A stretch of DNA of 64,000 nt from Euryarchaeota archaeon UBA439 (lineage in GTDB: Archaea > Thermoplasmatota > Poseidoniia > Poseidoniales > Thalassarchaeaceae), in NCBI GenBank assembly GCA_002497245.1, contig DANB01000011.1:420-64419 (forward strand), read 5' to 3'. Below the pieces are notes generated by a model that worked only from the letters and a program-made list of their open reading frames with translations, had not been told where the DNA came from and made no database searches. The translations under genes and the position numbers were made by a program. Below, piece by piece: positions 17,924-26,966 of the stretch (positions within the stretch are counted from its first letter, which is position 1; each line of letters starts with the position of its first letter).

Positions 17924-18849
17924 CAATTATTCCCCTTATTTAGGACATTTCTATCGCCCTGATAGTACTCTACATCATCTTCATCGAACTCTTTATCTCC
18001 AAATGAGCCAGAGGAAGGAGTTAGTTGAATTACAGCTCCTCCGGAGCCATGTAATGCCTCATATGCCAACACTTCTCCATCGTAATTATTGTGTTGACCC
18101 ATTGAAGCAGCGAGCCACCAAGCCGGCTTGTAAGCAACAACCTTCTGAACTCTTATTTGACCATGAATTTCTCTACTTAATTGACTTAAATCTTCTAATC
18201 TACCATCTGCAAAAAATTCAAGTATTTTTTCATTCCACTCATTATCTTTCGAACTATGAATTCTATCTTCAGAAGGATCAATATGTTCTGTGAACATTCT
18301 ATTTGATAAGCTAGAAACTACAACTACAACTGCTTTTTTACCTTGACTAATTAAAGCATCATTTGCTGCTTTGCCAAGAACAATAGTTTCAGAACGATTA
18401 GCATACATATTACTTGAAACAATACATGCTGGGATTCTATTATCAGGATTTAGTAAGCTAAGAGCAACTACTGAACCAGTATCTATTGGAAATCCTTCAT
18501 ACTCTACAGTTCTAGCATGTAAACCTCTTTTTTCAGCTGCTGAACAATATTCATGAGCATATTCGGTATCTATATGGAAATTATATGGCATACTACCAAG
18601 ATAATGGAAATCATCGTCAACATGAGTCCAAATTGATTCTTTAAGGGCTTGAATCTGGTGCCCTACAACACTTGGCCATGTAGTTGAATAAACTAGTATC
18701 AGATCTGCATCCGATTCTTCAATTCTCTTTCTACATGTTTCAAACGCAGCACGTAAATTTGCATATCCAGAATTTGCATCTGGTGAAAGTAAGGGCTGAG
18801 GATGGGGGGGTACATAAAGTCCGAAAAGAATTGGGGATTCTTCGCTCAT
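17923..18849 (-). CDS. LigB-fold dioxygenase-like subunit, metal site lost (alpha-like)
   Basis: 308 aa, same fold as the upstream gene product (class III extradiol dioxygenase), but the iron ligands are not conserved. The first His remains (PPHPQP, about residue 16), the second is replaced (YSTTWPS, Thr near 57, where the partner has TPHW), and the catalytic His region reads VSSLSNRMF. This is what is known for the non-catalytic alpha subunit of 2-aminophenol 1,6-dioxygenase. It ends in HGSGGAVIQLTPSSGSFG. GGTGATC precedes the ATG at 18849, 9 bp after the catalytic gene, so an alpha-beta complex is the likely product. Confidence 0.87.
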   Translation of the reverse strand: MSEESPILFGLYVPPHPQPLLSPDANSGYANLRAAFETCRKRIEESDADLILVYSTTWPSVVGHQIQALKESIWTHVDDDFHYLGSMPYNFHIDTEYAHEYCSAAEKRGLHARTVEYEGFPIDTGSVVALSLLNPDNRIPACIVSSNMYANRSETIVLGKAANDALISQGKKAVVVVVSSLSNRMFTEHIDPSEDRIHSSKDNEWNEKILEFFADGRLEDLSQLSREIHGQIRVQKVVAYKPAWWLAASMGQHNNYDGEVLAYEALHGSGGAVIQLTPSSGSFGDKEFDEDDVEYYQGDRNVLNKGNN

Positions 18850-18858
18850 TAGATCACC

Positions 18859-19764
18859 TCAGAGTACTAACTCCCTAGTTTCAGTATTTGGATCCCAACA
18901 AGCAATACAGTTACCTGTACCTATAACTGATTGATAACCATAAATTTCAGCAGGATAACTAGGCACGCCCATAGCAGCCATCATCCAAATTAATCCTCCC
19001 GCCTCAGTTTCAGCAATGGTCTGTTCAGTATATTCTGGCATAATATCAACTACCTCTTGCATCTGACCTTTTCTGAACATATCAATAATTTTCATGTCCC
19101 AAACATATTGACTATGATTGTATATGTGTTCTCGACTCATATCTTCGGGAAGAGGTGCTTCAGTTACAAAGTGACGATGACTAAGACTATGGCTACTTAC
19201 TAAGACTACTTTTTTTCCACTTTTTTCAATAGCTCTCATACAAGCCTCGCCCAATGCCTTAGCTTGTTCAATCATTACTTCATTTGAATAATAATGAGAA
19301 TTACGATTACTAGAAATTGTAACTATAGGTTTATCCCAGCTAGGATTCAATAAATGACAGGAAGTTATAGTCCCATAATCTACTCTGAAATCCGGATTTC
19401 GCATCATTTTCGTTATAATTCCTGCTTTGGCAGTTTCTTCATGCATAGCTTCGGCTAATTCTACATCAACTTTAAGATCGTAATTATATCTAAACAAATT
19501 AGGAAAAACCGGATCTACTGATTTTGATTTAAATTCTGGAAGGCCCAAGAAATGTGTCCCAATGTATGTTTGCCAATGTGGAGTGAAAATTACAATGGCA
19601 TCATAATCAATTGTTTTTAATTTTCTTGCGAGTTTTGCATAACCCCAACGGAGAGTTTCCCAACCACCCTCGCTAAAGGCCTCATTTTGAGGAGGGTTCT
19701 CTGCATAAACTAGGTGAGGGGGGTGCGGTGCAAGGCATCCGAGTACAATCTCGCCTTTCGACAT
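18859..19764 (-). CDS. Class III extradiol dioxygenase, 2-aminophenol 1,6-dioxygenase beta-like
   Basis: 301-aa LigB-superfamily enzyme predicted to open an aminophenol- or catechol-type ring with non-heme Fe(II) and O2. The expected site is intact: His14 (LAPHPPHLVY), His63 (FTPHWQT), catalytic His196 (SHSLSHRHF) and Glu252 (IAETEAGG). These are within one residue of the spacing I know for the beta subunit of 2-aminophenol dioxygenase. Other phrases typical of that subunit are ENPPQNE, KSVDPVFPNLFRY, MMRNPDFRVDYGTIT and VIGTGN. First gene of a three-gene operon with the alpha-like and RidA-like genes. Substrate is inferred from family and neighbours. Confidence 0.92.
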   Translation of the reverse strand: MSKGEIVLGCLAPHPPHLVYAENPPQNEAFSEGGWETLRWGYAKLARKLKTIDYDAIVIFTPHWQTYIGTHFLGLPEFKSKSVDPVFPNLFRYNYDLKVDVELAEAMHEETAKAGIITKMMRNPDFRVDYGTITSCHLLNPSWDKPIVTISSNRNSHYYSNEVMIEQAKALGEACMRAIEKSGKKVVLVSSHSLSHRHFVTEAPLPEDMSREHIYNHSQYVWDMKIIDMFRKGQMQEVVDIMPEYTEQTIAETEAGGLIWMMAAMGVPSYPAEIYGYQSVIGTGNCIACWDPNTETRELVL

Positions 19765-19849
19765 ATTAGAGCGGAGACTATTCTTATTGATGAATGAGAC
19801 GTATGGGGCTATTCAGAGTATTATATGCTAGATATGCCCCCGGCATACC

Positions 19850-20257
19850 ATGAAGTGGGAGTCTGCTCCACTATGGCCTGTAGCAATTCCATCATTGTCC
19901 GGTTTTATTTTAGCATTCATACCATATCTATTTGAAATAGATTTTTTCAGTACAAAGAACTTATTATTTCCAGTATTAATTCTAGCATTTTTGGGTTTAT
20001 CTTGCTTTCTGTTATCAGAAAAATATGGGAATAAAACAGAGTTGTATTTAGGATATTTCCTAGGAATGATTGTTTTCTATTCATTTAGATTGTTCTTTGG
20101 ATTTTATGGAATAGCAGTAGTTATTTTAACTTGGCTAGGGCAATCAATGTATTTATGGCAATATAATTTCCCTCCATTTAGAATTGGTATTTGGTTAGCA
20201 TTGGGTTCGATGTCTGGATTGTACATCGGAGGAATAATGGCATTCAATATATTCTAG
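19850..20257 (+). CDS. Small four-TM membrane protein
   Basis: A 135-aa hypothetical protein with about four hydrophobic helices, almost no soluble loops and a single long aromatic-rich stretch (FRLFFGFYGIAVVILTWLGQSMYLWQY). ATG at 19850. Its 3' end overlaps the convergent PAP2-like gene by 4 bp. I do not recognise the family. Confidence 0.65.
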   Translation: MKWESAPLWPVAIPSLSGFILAFIPYLFEIDFFSTKNLLFPVLILAFLGLSCFLLSEKYGNKTELYLGYFLGMIVFYSFRLFFGFYGIAVVILTWLGQSMYLWQYNFPPFRIGIWLALGSMSGLYIGGIMAFNIF

Positions 20258-21654
20258 TATCTTCGATTGAAATAGCCTTCTAGAACTATTCCTGTTATGA
20301 TAAATGCTGGTAAGCTAACCAAAAATCCAGTATAAATTAATTCATCATCAGCATAATTTGAAACGATTCTAACTTCCCCTAAAGAATCATCATCAATACT
20401 CTCTGAATTGAATAATCGAACTAATAGAATATTGACATCAAACAAACTATCAGGAGTGACTGAAAATGTCAAGGAACTATTTACTTCAACTATAGAGAGG
20501 TTACCCAAAGATACAAACTGATCCCAATCAAAAATACCTTTTTCCGCATAATCCTCCACAAAGTCTCTCTGAATCATTAGTACTTCTACATCATTATCTC
20601 CAACATTGTAAACATCTACAATAACTGGGTCAGAAAGGCTGTGAACTTCAATTGTGTCTAAGTTGATATCGTCTATACCAAATCTCATATTCGCTTCATT
20701 TTCATTTGTCCCTGAACCATCAATTACGCCAACTGCTAACCATGTAGAACAAATTAATAAAAATAATATTGAAGATATTGCTTGGTTTCTATCCGGTATT
20801 AAAGAAATCCAGCCATTTTCAGTTCTAGCGCGCACTACAGGTTGCACGGCATGAACAAAAGAAGATGTGATTATTGCTAAGATAATCCCCGGAATTATAT
20901 CTACAAACCAATGAATCCCAAGATATTGTATAGAAAATAGATAAATTATTACATTAAATTGAACGAAATAATCAAACTCTTTATGACGCCAATCTTTGAA
21001 ATCTATACCTAACTTCCGACAGTGTAGTCTGTTGATAATTAGAAGACTGATTGGCAACCCAACATGTAAACTTGGTATTGCATTATCCATAGGGTCATTA
21101 TTAGTGAAAAAAGCAAGGGTAAATGAATCGTGATACAAAAGTGCATCCATATCTGGAAGATAGGTAGATGTCACTTCAACATTGAAAAAGAGATAAAGAG
21201 GTACACTAAGAAGATAGATTACAAAATAATTCAAAGCTGCTTTGTCGGCCATTACTTCATCGCGACACAAAATATAGTACATTGGAGAAAACCATATCAT
21301 AAATAGATACATGAATAGATAATGACCTGATAAGAAATTTGTTAGAATGTCATTAAGAAAAAACTCCTGAATATGATTTGTCCAATTACCCTCTATTGCA
21401 TATATCCAATGAGTAAATCCTCCAACTCTAGCCTTCATTGGTTCGTTATGATGATCAATCATTGCTTTGTAAATAAACATTAGTAGATAAAGAAGAATAT
21501 GCCACCAGTAGCCCTTTTCTTTGATTTCTTTTGGTAAATCTACTAATGAAACACGCCTCTCTTTCTCGTCTCTTGTCAAGAAAAAATGTATTGGTAAAGT
21601 GAAAAGTAATAATGCACCCATGGAAGTGCCATAAGGTCCAATGGGCCAATTCAT
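20254..21654 (-). CDS. PAP2-superfamily membrane protein with C-terminal beta domain
   Basis: Multi-pass protein with the PAP2 phosphatase/phosphotransferase signature: PSLHVGLPISLLI (motif 2, PSxH) and YLGIHWFVDIIPG (motif 3, HxxxD). This placement is as in inositol-phosphoceramide-synthase-like enzymes, which act on lipid phosphates at the outer face. After the last core helix (about residue 320) an approximately 130-residue Asp/Glu/Val-rich domain follows (IEVHSLSDPVIVDVYNVGDNDVEVLM), probably an Ig-like extracellular domain, then one final TM helix. I prefer the ATG at 21654 (MNWPIGPYG); the upstream frame starts with TTG at 21675. Substrate unknown. Confidence 0.82.
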   Translation of the reverse strand: MNWPIGPYGTSMGALLLFTLPIHFFLTRDEKERRVSLVDLPKEIKEKGYWWHILLYLLMFIYKAMIDHHNEPMKARVGGFTHWIYAIEGNWTNHIQEFFLNDILTNFLSGHYLFMYLFMIWFSPMYYILCRDEVMADKAALNYFVIYLLSVPLYLFFNVEVTSTYLPDMDALLYHDSFTLAFFTNNDPMDNAIPSLHVGLPISLLIINRLHCRKLGIDFKDWRHKEFDYFVQFNVIIYLFSIQYLGIHWFVDIIPGIILAIITSSFVHAVQPVVRARTENGWISLIPDRNQAISSILFLLICSTWLAVGVIDGSGTNENEANMRFGIDDINLDTIEVHSLSDPVIVDVYNVGDNDVEVLMIQRDFVEDYAEKGIFDWDQFVSLGNLSIVEVNSSLTFSVTPDSLFDVNILLVRLFNSESIDDDSLGEVRIVSNYADDELIYTGFLVSLPAFIITGIVLEGYFNRRY

Positions 21655-21735
21655 TAGGCTCTCTGCGCACGACAATGATTCATCAATAATGCGGAAGTGG
21701 AAACAACTTTTATCCTAATCCTATCATGAATAAAC

Positions 21736-22200
21736 ATGGATGGGCATCAGATATGGATGGATGAATGTGCCAAAATCAATTTTGATGCTAGACCGAGACG
21801 ATATAAAGAAGGTACAAGAACATCAGAAGATGCTGCAAGGCAACTTCAGTGTGATGTTTCGAATATTGCAAAATCAATTGTATTTGAGGGGGAAGAAGTA
21901 GCAATTGTTGTAATAACATCAGGATCTAATAGAGTCGATAGAAAAAAGAAACTAAAGAAAATACTTGGGTATAAACCAGGTCAAGCTACTCCTGAATATG
22001 TTTTGGAAAGTACAGGATATGAGGTGGGAGGAGTTCCGCCTTTCGGACATCTCAAGAAAACAATAAAAATTATTGATGAAGACTTATTTAAATATGATTT
22101 AATTTGGGGTGCTGGAGGGACTGCTGATACCGTTTTTCCAATTACTCCAGAAGAGCTTAAAGAAATTAGTAAGGCAGATATTAGAAATGTGAAACAATAG
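21736..22200 (+). CDS. YbaK/ProX-type aminoacyl-tRNA deacylase
   Basis: 154-aa YbaK/EbsC-family protein, trans-editing domains that hydrolyse mischarged tRNAs such as Cys- or Ala-tRNA(Pro). Seen: AARQLQCDVSNIAKSIVFEGEEVAIVVITSGSNRVDRKKL, containing the family's catalytic Lys strand (KSIVF), then TGYEVGGVPPFGH, the highly conserved substrate-site loop, and WGAGGTADTVFPIT. Start ATG at 21736; a second ATG at 21754 would also leave the domain whole. The SMUG1-like gene follows 7 bp later in the same direction. Confidence 0.92.
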   Translation: MDGHQIWMDECAKINFDARPRRYKEGTRTSEDAARQLQCDVSNIAKSIVFEGEEVAIVVITSGSNRVDRKKKLKKILGYKPGQATPEYVLESTGYEVGGVPPFGHLKKTIKIIDEDLFKYDLIWGAGGTADTVFPITPEELKEISKADIRNVKQ

Positions 22201-22207
22201 TGATAAT

Positions 22208-22951
22208 ATGGTTACAGATAAACTCATTGTGGCGGCTGAGAGGCTAAGAGATGAAGTTGAACCATTAGGAGATATGCTTGTAAAACAGGGTTTAGTTGAT
22301 TATTCCTATAATCCACTTATCTATGCCTGGGAGCCACATAAAGCATTCATTGAATTAGGAGGGAGTAAAGGGGCAAATACACTCCTACTGGGTATGAATC
22401 CCGGACCTCATGGGATGGGACAAATGGGGATTCCATTCTCAGCAACTAGTGTTGTAAGAGATTTATTGGGAATAAAGGGATTAGAAGTTTTACAACCGAA
22501 AAATATTCATCCTAAAAGGCCGGTTACAGGATTAGAATGGCATAAAGAAGAAGTCTCAGGGACTAGAATATGGGAGGTATTACAAGAATACTATGGAAGT
22601 ATCGAAGAAATTTTTTCGAATGTTTTTATCGTTAATCATTGTCCATTAATGCTTTTTAATGGAGAAAGAGGTACGAATATTACTCCGGATAGAATATCAG
22701 GAGATGTAGTGGACAAATTACTTCTGATATGCGATGAACACTTAATCCAAGTAGTTGAGATTATGGGAATTAAAAAAGTCATAGGTGTAGGAAAATATGC
22801 CGAGAAAAGGGCTCTTAAGGCATTGAAACATTTAGATATCGAAATTACTAGCTGTTGGCACCCATCTCCAGCGTCCCCATTAGCTAATAGAAATAAGGGT
22901 AAAGATTGGAAAGAAAATATAAAAAATGTTTTACCAAAAAATGATTTGTAG
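22208..22951 (+). CDS. SMUG1-like uracil-DNA glycosylase (family 3)
   Basis: Removes uracil and oxidised pyrimidines from DNA. The SMUG1 signatures are clear: LGMNPGPHGMGQMGIPFS (about residues 62-79, catalytic Asn in MNPGP), NHCPLMLFNGERGTNITPD and CWHPSPASPLANRNKGKDW at the C-terminal end (the HPSP wedge motif). 247 aa fits the family. Archaeal SMUG-type enzymes are uncommon compared with family 4 and 5 UDGs. Start ATG at 22208, immediately after the YbaK gene. Confidence 0.9.
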   Translation: MVTDKLIVAAERLRDEVEPLGDMLVKQGLVDYSYNPLIYAWEPHKAFIELGGSKGANTLLLGMNPGPHGMGQMGIPFSATSVVRDLLGIKGLEVLQPKNIHPKRPVTGLEWHKEEVSGTRIWEVLQEYYGSIEEIFSNVFIVNHCPLMLFNGERGTNITPDRISGDVVDKLLLICDEHLIQVVEIMGIKKVIGVGKYAEKRALKALKHLDIEITSCWHPSPASPLANRNKGKDWKENIKNVLPKNDL

Positions 22952-23012
22952 TGTAATAAAATATACTAAGTTCCAATTACTACACTAGTAAACAATTAAG
23001 TCAAGATATCCA

Positions 23013-24806
23013 TTGTCAAGTCTCATGTCTGCTATGACAACACCCGAATACTTGATGGCGAATGCGAAGAATCATGGAGACGAAATAGCGATCTCTAGTA
23101 AAGGTTCTAATGGCGATTGGAACGATATGAGTTGGTCAGAATTTCATGATCAAACTGCTTCTGTAGCAAAGTCTCTTATTGCTATGGGCTTCAATGAAGG
23201 AGATAAATTAAGTATTTACTCTTACAATCGAGTAGAGTGGTATACATCTTATCATGCTGCAAATATGTGTAATGGGGCTGCGGTTGGAGTTTACCATACC
23301 TGCTCTCCAGAAGAAGTAGAATGGGTTGTAGGAAATTCAGATTCAAAAGTTGTTTTTGTTGGAGATAATCCAATGGATGGAGGAAATAAAGAGAAAATGT
23401 GTGCTTACAGATTACATGAAATAATGGGCAAATTAGACAAGGTAGAAACTGTCGTGGTAATGGATGGAGTAGATATGCCTGAACATCCTAAGTGTATGTC
23501 TTGGTCGGATTTTATTCTGAAAGGAGCTGACGTAGATTACTCTGAGATCGAAAAAAGAGTTGCAAGTATTACGCCAGAAGATACATTTTCATTAATCTAT
23601 ACATCTGGCACAACTGGAAATCCAAAAGGAGTAGAACTAAGTCATGATAACATTGACTTCGAACTTTCTGAAGTTTGGAAATTACAAGAATTCGAAAGAG
23701 GATGGAGGTATGTTTCTTGGTTGCCATGTGCTCACGTTTTCGGTCAATTAGTAGATTGTCATGCACACATCAGATGGGGACTTCACATGACTGTTGTAGA
23801 TGCACCATTGAATGTAATTGATGTTGCCAAAGAAGTACAACCTCACCTATTCATTGGAGTCCCTAGAATTTATGAAAAAGTTTACAGTAATCTAGTTGCA
23901 AAACTTGGAGGAAAGATAAAATTAGCTAAAGTTCCAATTCTAGGCGGAATTATCAAGAAGAAAGCCAAGGAGGCAATTGGAATGTCTAATTGTGTCTATG
24001 CAATTACGGGTGCTGCACCAATAAATCCGGATATTCTAAAGTTATTCCATACACTTGACATACCATTGTATGAAGGATATGGAATGACTGAAACGACTGC
24101 GGGGGCAAGTTTAGGTTACAAGAAAAATCACAAATTTGGCACAGTAGGAAAGCCATTCAGTGGCACTGAATTAATGATTTCTGATTCTGGAGAGATTCTT
24201 TTCAGAGGAAGACACATCATGAAAGGATATTACAAAAATCCTGAGGCTACTGCTGAAACAATAGATTCTGACGGATGGTTACATTCCGGAGATAAAGGAG
24301 AAATTGACTCAGATGGATATGTAAAAATCACTGGAAGGATAAAAGAATTGTATGTGAGTTCTGGTGGAAAAAATATTGCACCTCTTGTAATTGAAGAAAC
24401 TATGAAGTCTATTCCAATGGTTTCTCAATGTATGCTAATTGGAGATGGAAGAAAATACTGTAGTGCTCTATTCACGTTGGATGTAGGTGCAATTCTAAGA
24501 GATAAACATGGAATGGATCCAGCAAAAATACCGAAAGATCCTGCTGTCCAGATCTCGACATTGGAAAGCTTCGGTAAGACTCTCTCAGACTATACAGATA
24601 GTGAAGAAATTCATGCCGAAATGCAGGCACAAGTTACAGAACTGAATGGACAATTCAGTAATCCAGAACAAATAAAGAAATTTAAGATATTACCAAGAGA
24701 TCTTAGTGTTGACTTTGGTGAATTAACTCCAACTCTCAAAATTAGAAGAATTCAAATTAGAGAAAATTGGGCGGCTGAAATAGAAGCAATGTACGAAGGC
24801 GCTTAA
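23013..24806 (+). CDS. Long-chain fatty-acid--CoA ligase
   Basis: AMP-forming acyl-CoA synthetase that activates fatty acids for turnover. The ANL-superfamily motif YTSGTTGNPKGVELSH (about residues 196-211), GYGMTETTAG, the DGWLHSGDKGEID hinge region and GRIKELYVSSGGKNIAPLVIEE (with the adenylation-domain Lys later in TPTLKIRR) are all present. It resembles the eukaryotic/FadD15-like type, with the conserved SVYHTCSPEE-like early motif. 597 aa is normal. The frame opens with TTG at 23013; ATG at 23025 or 23034 is possible. Confidence 0.95.
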   Translation: MSSLMSAMTTPEYLMANAKNHGDEIAISSKGSNGDWNDMSWSEFHDQTASVAKSLIAMGFNEGDKLSIYSYNRVEWYTSYHAANMCNGAAVGVYHTCSPEEVEWVVGNSDSKVVFVGDNPMDGGNKEKMCAYRLHEIMGKLDKVETVVVMDGVDMPEHPKCMSWSDFILKGADVDYSEIEKRVASITPEDTFSLIYTSGTTGNPKGVELSHDNIDFELSEVWKLQEFERGWRYVSWLPCAHVFGQLVDCHAHIRWGLHMTVVDAPLNVIDVAKEVQPHLFIGVPRIYEKVYSNLVAKLGGKIKLAKVPILGGIIKKKAKEAIGMSNCVYAITGAAPINPDILKLFHTLDIPLYEGYGMTETTAGASLGYKKNHKFGTVGKPFSGTELMISDSGEILFRGRHIMKGYYKNPEATAETIDSDGWLHSGDKGEIDSDGYVKITGRIKELYVSSGGKNIAPLVIEETMKSIPMVSQCMLIGDGRKYCSALFTLDVGAILRDKHGMDPAKIPKDPAVQISTLESFGKTLSDYTDSEEIHAEMQAQVTELNGQFSNPEQIKKFKILPRDLSVDFGELTPTLKIRRIQIRENWAAEIEAMYEGA

Positions 24807-24820
24807 TATTCAGTGATATA

Positions 24821-25459
24821 ATGACACCAGAGGCCTGGATTGCTCTTGCAACGGTTTTTTGTTTAGGAGCAATGAGTCCGGGTCCATCTCTAGCAGTTGT
24901 TCTACGGAATACTCTCTCGGGAGGTAGAAGACAGGGGGTAATGACTGGAATTGGTCATGGACTTGGATTCGGAATATACGCATTCCTTGCGGCAGGTGCT
25001 TTTTCTACTGCAATGTCAATACATGAAACTGCTGAAACGGGATTGAAATGGGCAGGAGTTTGTATCTTAATCTGGTTAGGATATACTTTTCTTAATCATG
25101 CTAGGAAAGGCCCGAATATTGGAAATAACCCAGAAAGTCATGAGAATAACGACAAGCAAGGATTTATTCAAGGATTTTCAATTGCATTACTAAATCCAAA
25201 AATATTAGCTTGGATGATAGCTTTATACACGCCTTTTATAGAAAATAATGTTAGTCTTGAGACCCTTGTAGGGATGGGAGCATTGGGGATGATAATTGAC
25301 GGGACTTGGTATGTTACTGTGGCTCTAGCACTTACAACTGGAGGACGTGTTGACAAATTAAAATCAGTTTCACATATTATTGATGGAGCAATGGGGTTAC
25401 TAATGTTTATTTTTGCTGGCTTAATGATTGCTGATGCAGCAGGGTTGATATGGCTATAA
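24821..25459 (+). CDS. LysE/RhtB-family amino-acid exporter
   Basis: 212-aa membrane protein with six hydrophobic helices and the LysE-type N-terminal motif AMSPGPSLAVVLRNTLSGGRRQGVMTGIGHGLG, then GLKWAGVCILIWLGYTFL and GFSIALLNPKILAWMIALYTPF. This family exports amino acids or related small molecules. ATG at 24821, 14 bp after the acyl-CoA ligase gene on the same strand. Substrate not predictable. Confidence 0.93.
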   Translation: MTPEAWIALATVFCLGAMSPGPSLAVVLRNTLSGGRRQGVMTGIGHGLGFGIYAFLAAGAFSTAMSIHETAETGLKWAGVCILIWLGYTFLNHARKGPNIGNNPESHENNDKQGFIQGFSIALLNPKILAWMIALYTPFIENNVSLETLVGMGALGMIIDGTWYVTVALALTTGGRVDKLKSVSHIIDGAMGLLMFIFAGLMIADAAGLIWL

Positions 25460-25498
25460 TCTTCATAAAGAGAAAAATATCAACCCTATTGAGATATT

Positions 25499-26329
25499 TC
25501 AGGCATCCCAGAATAAGAAACTAAGGAAAATCATTGAGAAGCAAAATGAAAAAGGAGCGATGATTATCCCACCTAATAGCCCAATACCAAGTGATTTTTT
25601 CTTAGTAACAAAACTCCAGATAATCATTCCAATATAAGCAACAGGAATAAGGAATGGAATGAATGAGAGTAAAATAAATGATGCCGACATGTCTTCGTCA
25701 CCGTCTACAGAAATATAGTTTATTTGAGATTCAAAATTTGTCGCATAGGTCATTGTCCGGCCATTTTTTTGGAAATAAAAGTCATAATTCTCTAGAGAAC
25801 CCCAACAATTCATGGGGTACCAGAATTCTCCATCTTCTGATTGGACATAGGAATAAAATCCATCCTCGATTTCCCACCAACATCCACCATAATCATCCCA
25901 GCTTCCTTGATTGTAAGAATCAACTGATGTATAGAAATACAAATCATTATTATCAATTTCCTCCAGACTAAATGATGGGATGTCAAAATATATCTCAGCG
26001 GTGTTAAAATCTTCATTGTTAATTGTAACCGAACCATCAAAATTGGGATCACTTTTACCATCATAATACCAATTGTCATTTGCTCTTTCAGACGATAGAA
26101 TTATGAAAGACATTAGGAAACTAGCAATTATAGGAATCAAAATTAATCCAACAAGAAATTGGGATACCAGGAATTTATTAGGATCTTTTATCTGAGCCAT
26201 GTTGACCGATTCAGGAGTAGAAAAACTACTTACATCACCGGAAAAAACACTCTTTGGTTTATCAGAAGAAGTCAGAGAGGATTGCTCTTTTTTATCGGAT
26301 TCCCACCATGAACCATCATTATCTGTCAT
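25499..26329 (-). CDS. Membrane protein with Trp/Tyr-rich external domain
   Basis: Hypothetical protein of about 276 aa. It has a Ser/Asp-rich cytoplasmic N terminus (about 65 residues), one TM helix (LVGLILIPIIASFLMSFIIL) and a 120-residue external domain rich in Asp, Trp and Tyr with two cysteine positions (GGCWWEI, MNCWGS). Two or three C-terminal TM helices follow. The ATG at 26329 (MTDNDGSWW) is the likely start; the frame is open to 26347. It follows the zinc-finger gene on the same strand. Family not recognised. Confidence 0.65.
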   Translation of the reverse strand: MTDNDGSWWESDKKEQSSLTSSDKPKSVFSGDVSSFSTPESVNMAQIKDPNKFLVSQFLVGLILIPIIASFLMSFIILSSERANDNWYYDGKSDPNFDGSVTINNEDFNTAEIYFDIPSFSLEEIDNNDLYFYTSVDSYNQGSWDDYGGCWWEIEDGFYSYVQSEDGEFWYPMNCWGSLENYDFYFQKNGRTMTYATNFESQINYISVDGDEDMSASFILLSFIPFLIPVAYIGMIIWSFVTKKKSLGIGLLGGIIIAPFSFCFSMIFLSFLFWDA

Positions 26330-26347
26330 ATTTGAAAGTCCCTCCAA

Positions 26348-26794
26348 TTATAACAAAACATAAGGTAGATGGAAAAGTAAATCCAAAACAACTGCAAGAG
26401 CTTTAGCCTCTGATTTAGGACTATCTATACTTGCTTCGTTTGGAGGAGATAATCTCTGCAATTCACCTGAGTCAAACCAAAAAGATGAGCATTCAGGACA
26501 TCCATCAATCTCAATTAGTTCTGTTAAAGAACCATCAATTTTTCTGAATGCAAAGTCTCGAACTTTCATGTCACTTTGACAAAAGGGGCAACAAATTTCT
26601 GTTGGAGTTCCTTCATCTTTGAATCCATCATGCATTGATTCCAATTTTTTGCTACAAATCTCTGATAAAGCTGCTTCGGAATTAATAGCTAACCCCGCAC
26701 AAGTAGGACAATGAAAAATTCCATTACGAGAGAAAACGGATTGACCACTATCTACAGGAGATATTAATCTAGTTCCATCTCTAGGACATAACAT
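26348..26794 (-). CDS. zf-TFIIB-type zinc-ribbon protein
   Basis: About 148 aa with two zinc-ribbon units: MLCPRDGTRL ... HCPTCAGLAI near the N terminus and CCPFCQSDM ... DGCPECSSFWFDSGEL in the second half. This CxxC...CPxCxGxWxDxGEL pattern is the transcription-factor-IIB-like zinc finger domain of many uncharacterised prokaryotic proteins; it does not prove a transcription role. The ATG at 26794 has GAGG upstream; the longer frame to 26836 lacks support. Divergent from icmF. Confidence 0.82.
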   Translation of the reverse strand: MLCPRDGTRLISPVDSGQSVFSRNGIFHCPTCAGLAINSEAALSEICSKKLESMHDGFKDEGTPTEICCPFCQSDMKVRDFAFRKIDGSLTELIEIDGCPECSSFWFDSGELQRLSPPNEASIDSPKSEAKALAVVLDLLFHLPYVLL

Positions 26795-26966
26795 AGTACT
26801 TCGCCTCAAACAAGCGAATGAATAACACCTATTCAATGCTTACCCGGATTTTATGAAAAAAGTTCACAAAATAATAATAATTAATGGGAAAAATAGAACT
26901 TTTCGGAAAAAAAATGCCATATTCTTCAATCGGCGGATTAAATGGGACACGTAGTGTCCCGGGTCC
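26795..26966. promoter_or_regulatory. Divergent promoter region of the zinc-ribbon gene and icmF, with palindrome
   Basis: A 172-bp AT-rich gap between divergent genes. A stretch of A/T (about 26868-26885, AATAATAATAATTAA) is a TATA-box candidate. A perfect 7-3-7 inverted repeat GGGACAC-GTA-GTGTCCC (26944-26960) ends 6 nt before the icmF ATG and could be an operator or an mRNA hairpin hiding the start. No Shine-Dalgarno sequence is seen for icmF. Confidence 0.5.

Noticed and set aside
21455..21670. Small ORF inside the PAP2-like gene
   Set aside because: Out-of-frame shadow of a well-supported membrane protein gene.
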